Assembly: GCA_965261055.1 (NCBI GenBank)
Contig: OZ253440.1
Span: 1,364,001-1,428,000, forward strand
Direction of reading: 5' to 3'
Length of the DNA stretch: 64,000 nt
Source of the DNA: G965261055 sp965261055 [NCBI: Fibrobacteria bacterium]
Lineage (GTDB): Bacteria > Fibrobacterota > Fibrobacteria > UBA11236
The number at the start of each line of letters is the position of its first letter. The first letter of the stretch is position 1. Positions 62,400 to 64,000 of this stretch are shown in pieces. The notes beneath the pieces were generated by a model. The model worked only from the letters and a program-made list of their open reading frames with translations. It was not told the origin of the DNA and ran no database searches. The position numbers and the translations under genes are program-made.

Positions 62400-63260
62400 G
62401 TTTGTTTTCCTTTTTTTTGAATCCAATTTTTAAAGATCTGTGTTATTGAGTCGCTGTGTAAAATCCAAGTAGGTTCAGATTTTGAATGTTTACCATAGTT
62501 AAAATAAATAAATGCTGTCACTCTGTAATCACTACATTCCTTTTTTAGGAAATCTTTTATCCAAACTGCCTTTCTGGGGTCGTTAGCGATACCTATTTCT
62601 AAGATAAAAAGAGGTTTTTGGAGTTTATGCATGATTTGAATGAATTTTTTCGAAAATTTCTTCAATTTCTTCGTAATCTTGCTATTGGTGCCATTTGTCG
62701 AAATTATCTCCAAAATTATAGTCTTTTAATTCTAAAACATCCACTTTTCTCTTGCTAGGATAATAGACTAAAAATTCAGATTTAGAATTGTTATAAATAA
62801 CATTAGGTGAAAATATCCATTTTCTATTATGAGCATCTATTTTTTTACAGATAGTATGAATTTTTTCTCAAACCTTTTTTAAACAAATCTGGTTGTTTTC
62901 CTCACGACAACCAATTTCGATTCGTTTCAAATCCGAATTGATAAAAAAGATCTATACCGTCTTTTTTAGCAAATATAAACTATTCTGTATAATAGTGATC
63001 GAATTGACCATTTATAATGTTTTGAAAGTAAATTTTGGTTATAGACTTATTACTCCAAATAGTAAGTTCTTGACTTATAATACTTGTTGCACTATATTAT
63101 TAAAGTTTATAATTTCTTGAGAAAATGAATGTATAAGGGTCTCTAAAAAAATAAAACATGTTGTGGTGAGGCTCCTAAAGTTCTGATTTGTTTTTGCAAA
63201 TTTTGTTTGTATTGTGAAGGTGACGACTGATCAGCAAATTTGGCAAACTCTTCAAGTTAG
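62372..63260 (-). pseudogene. GH26-like glycoside hydrolase (mannanase-type) pseudogene
   Basis: Minus strand, collinear blocks in different frames: NGQFDHYYTE, then DGIDLFYQFGFETNRNWLS (compare 'lRfghEmNg.WypW', with the Glu kept), IHTICKKIDAHNRKWIFSPN, YYPSKRKVDVLELKDYNFGD (compare 'yyPGd.yVDwvgldgYn'), NFDKWHQ, an in-frame TAG at 62682-62684, QDYEEIEEIFEKI, and HKLQKPLFILEIGIANDPRK followed by VWIKDFLKKE and AFIYFNYGKHSKSEPTW (compare 'kPimi.EfG....kaaWi.d', with the nucleophile Glu kept). At least two frameshifts and several stops break it. Residual PVEN...LGASPQHVLFF at about 63190-63260 may be its N-terminal part. The 3' end overlaps the lolA-like start. Confidence 0.65.
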
Positions 63261-63403
63261 TTCTCAACTGGAATGCGTAAGAGTTAATACGAGTATGATC
63301 CAAAGTATTTTGTATTGCTTAAATATCATCTTTTTATGATATCAATTTCTTTTGTTATAGATAGAGGTATTTTTTTTTGTTAGTTTGTAGACGATAAAAA
63401 ACG

Positions 63404-64000
63404 ATGGAAACGCTTTATTACACTGTTGCTTTACTTAATATTGCCTTATATGGTAGAGCTTTTTTATTGCATAGTGATGTATTTTTTAAGGTGCAAAAAC
63501 CTTCCTTTGAGCATTATACTTATTATACTTTAGGGGTTGTTACTCATGTGTTATTGTTGTTTTTACTAGCCTTTATAAATAATCGTTGTCCGTTAGCCAA
63601 CTCTGGGGAAGCTCTCCTTTTCTTTTCTTTTTTGTTTTCTATTACTTATATGATTCCTTATTTTTTATTTCAAAGAAAAGAATTAGCTGTATTCTTTTTT
63701 TTACCAATCTTAATGCCATCTATTATTAGTTTAATTTTAATAGAACCAGTCTCAACAACACCTGCATTTTATGATAGTTATTTTTCTTTTCATATCATAG
63801 TTAGTTTAACGGCTTATTGCTGTTTGACTGTTTCTAGTTTATTTTCTTTGATGTATTTATGGTTTTTAAAAAAATTGAAAAACCGTGATTTTGGACTTAC
63901 TTTTCAAAGGTTTCCATCTTTAAATGAACAAGAACTATTTTCAGTCATTTGGCTTGTTTTAGGAGTTATTTTAATGTTTGTTGCTTCTTTTGTTGGTCGA
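63404..64000 (+). CDS. cytochrome c assembly protein, CcsA/HemX-like (cut by right edge)
   Basis: 199 residues before the window ends. Polytopic from the start (METLYYTVALLNIALYGRAF), with CPLANSGEALLFFSFLFSIT (compare the CcsA/HemX 'P..s..Eal..ls'), FHIIVSLTAYCCLTVSSLFS and LMYLWFLKKLKNRDFG, then FPSLNEQELFSVIWLVLG. This is the usual series of membrane helices of HemX/CcsA proteins, which handle haem for c-type cytochromes or help glutamyl-tRNA reductase. The conserved WWD motif, if present, would lie beyond the edge. Confidence 0.75.
   Translation, partial: METLYYTVALLNIALYGRAFLLHSDVFFKVQKPSFEHYTYYTLGVVTHVLLLFLLAFINNRCPLANSGEALLFFSFLFSITYMIPYFLFQRKELAVFFFLPILMPSIISLILIEPVSTTPAFYDSYFSFHIIVSLTAYCCLTVSSLFSLMYLWFLKKLKNRDFGLTFQRFPSLNEQELFSVIWLVLGVILMFVASFVGR

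Noticed and set aside
63265-63403. RNA gene or regulatory RNA before the CcsA-like gene
   Set aside because: Only AT-rich sequence with a weak AAGATGATATT-like hairpin; nothing recognisable.

Overview
The window looks like chromosome from an uncultivated, AT-rich (roughly 30% GC by eye) Gram-negative bacterium of the Fibrobacterota-Chlorobiota-Bacteroidota (FCB) sphere, but probably not Bacteroidota proper. Reasons: outer-membrane beta-barrel-like proteins, LolA, a PorQ/PorV-like protein and a secreted ThuA-like protein with a type IX secretion C-terminal sorting domain; a DUF4301 protein; menaquinone-type UbiA/UbiX/UbiD/UbiE proteins; but promoters of the ordinary TTGACA / TATAAT kind and several clear Shine-Dalgarno sites, unlike typical Bacteroidota. 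The exact phylum cannot be fixed from this sequence alone.

Layout. 1-8034 is a variable, decaying region. It holds a broken 2OG-Fe(II) oxygenase, a duplicated 3' scrap of egtD, two Big_2 (bacterial Ig-like) repeat genes (one frameshifted, one an intact 1911-residue protein with about 22 repeats, some identical at DNA level), and wrecks of a DUF45/YgjP-like metallopeptidase, a Big_2 repeat and an IS1595-type transposase. 8035-10162 is an ergothioneine pair (egtB-egtD). Next come tRNA-Asn, ychF, an NAD-dependent formate dehydrogenase, a histidine-rich membrane protein fused to TPRs, three tandem paralogous outer-membrane proteins behind a perfect sigma-70 promoter, and the ThuA-like type IX substrate. 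20932-45331 is mainly housekeeping: trpDC, rpsT, GT9 glycosyltransferase, dnaX-ybaB, thyA-folA, manC, gmhB, ubiD, thiL, prfA, rpmE, and the rpmH-rnpA-yidD-yidC block.

45470-47607 holds a HExxH lipoprotein and a multiply frameshifted coiled-coil/membrane pseudogene. 47608-49725 is ubiE-ubiX-ubiA, which with ubiD suggests futalosine-type menaquinone synthesis. After tRNA-Phe comes a minus-strand run: eboD-like sugar phosphate cyclase, TIM-barrel epimerase-like protein, fused aminodeoxychorismate synthase, DegT-type aminotransferase, a small Spy/CpxP-like protein, a 57-residue acidic protein and an MltD-like murein transglycosylase. eboE and eboF diverge from eboD on the plus strand. This rearranged, partial ebo locus (D | E-F, with no eboA, eboB or linked eboC) joined to an extra epimerase and an aminotransferase is the best candidate here for an undescribed metabolic system. 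The window closes with rsgA, porQ-like, lolA-like, a GH26-like glycoside hydrolase pseudogene and the start of a cytochrome c assembly (CcsA/HemX-like) gene cut by the right edge.

All functional calls come from reading motifs and remembered family features; no database search or structure prediction was run.
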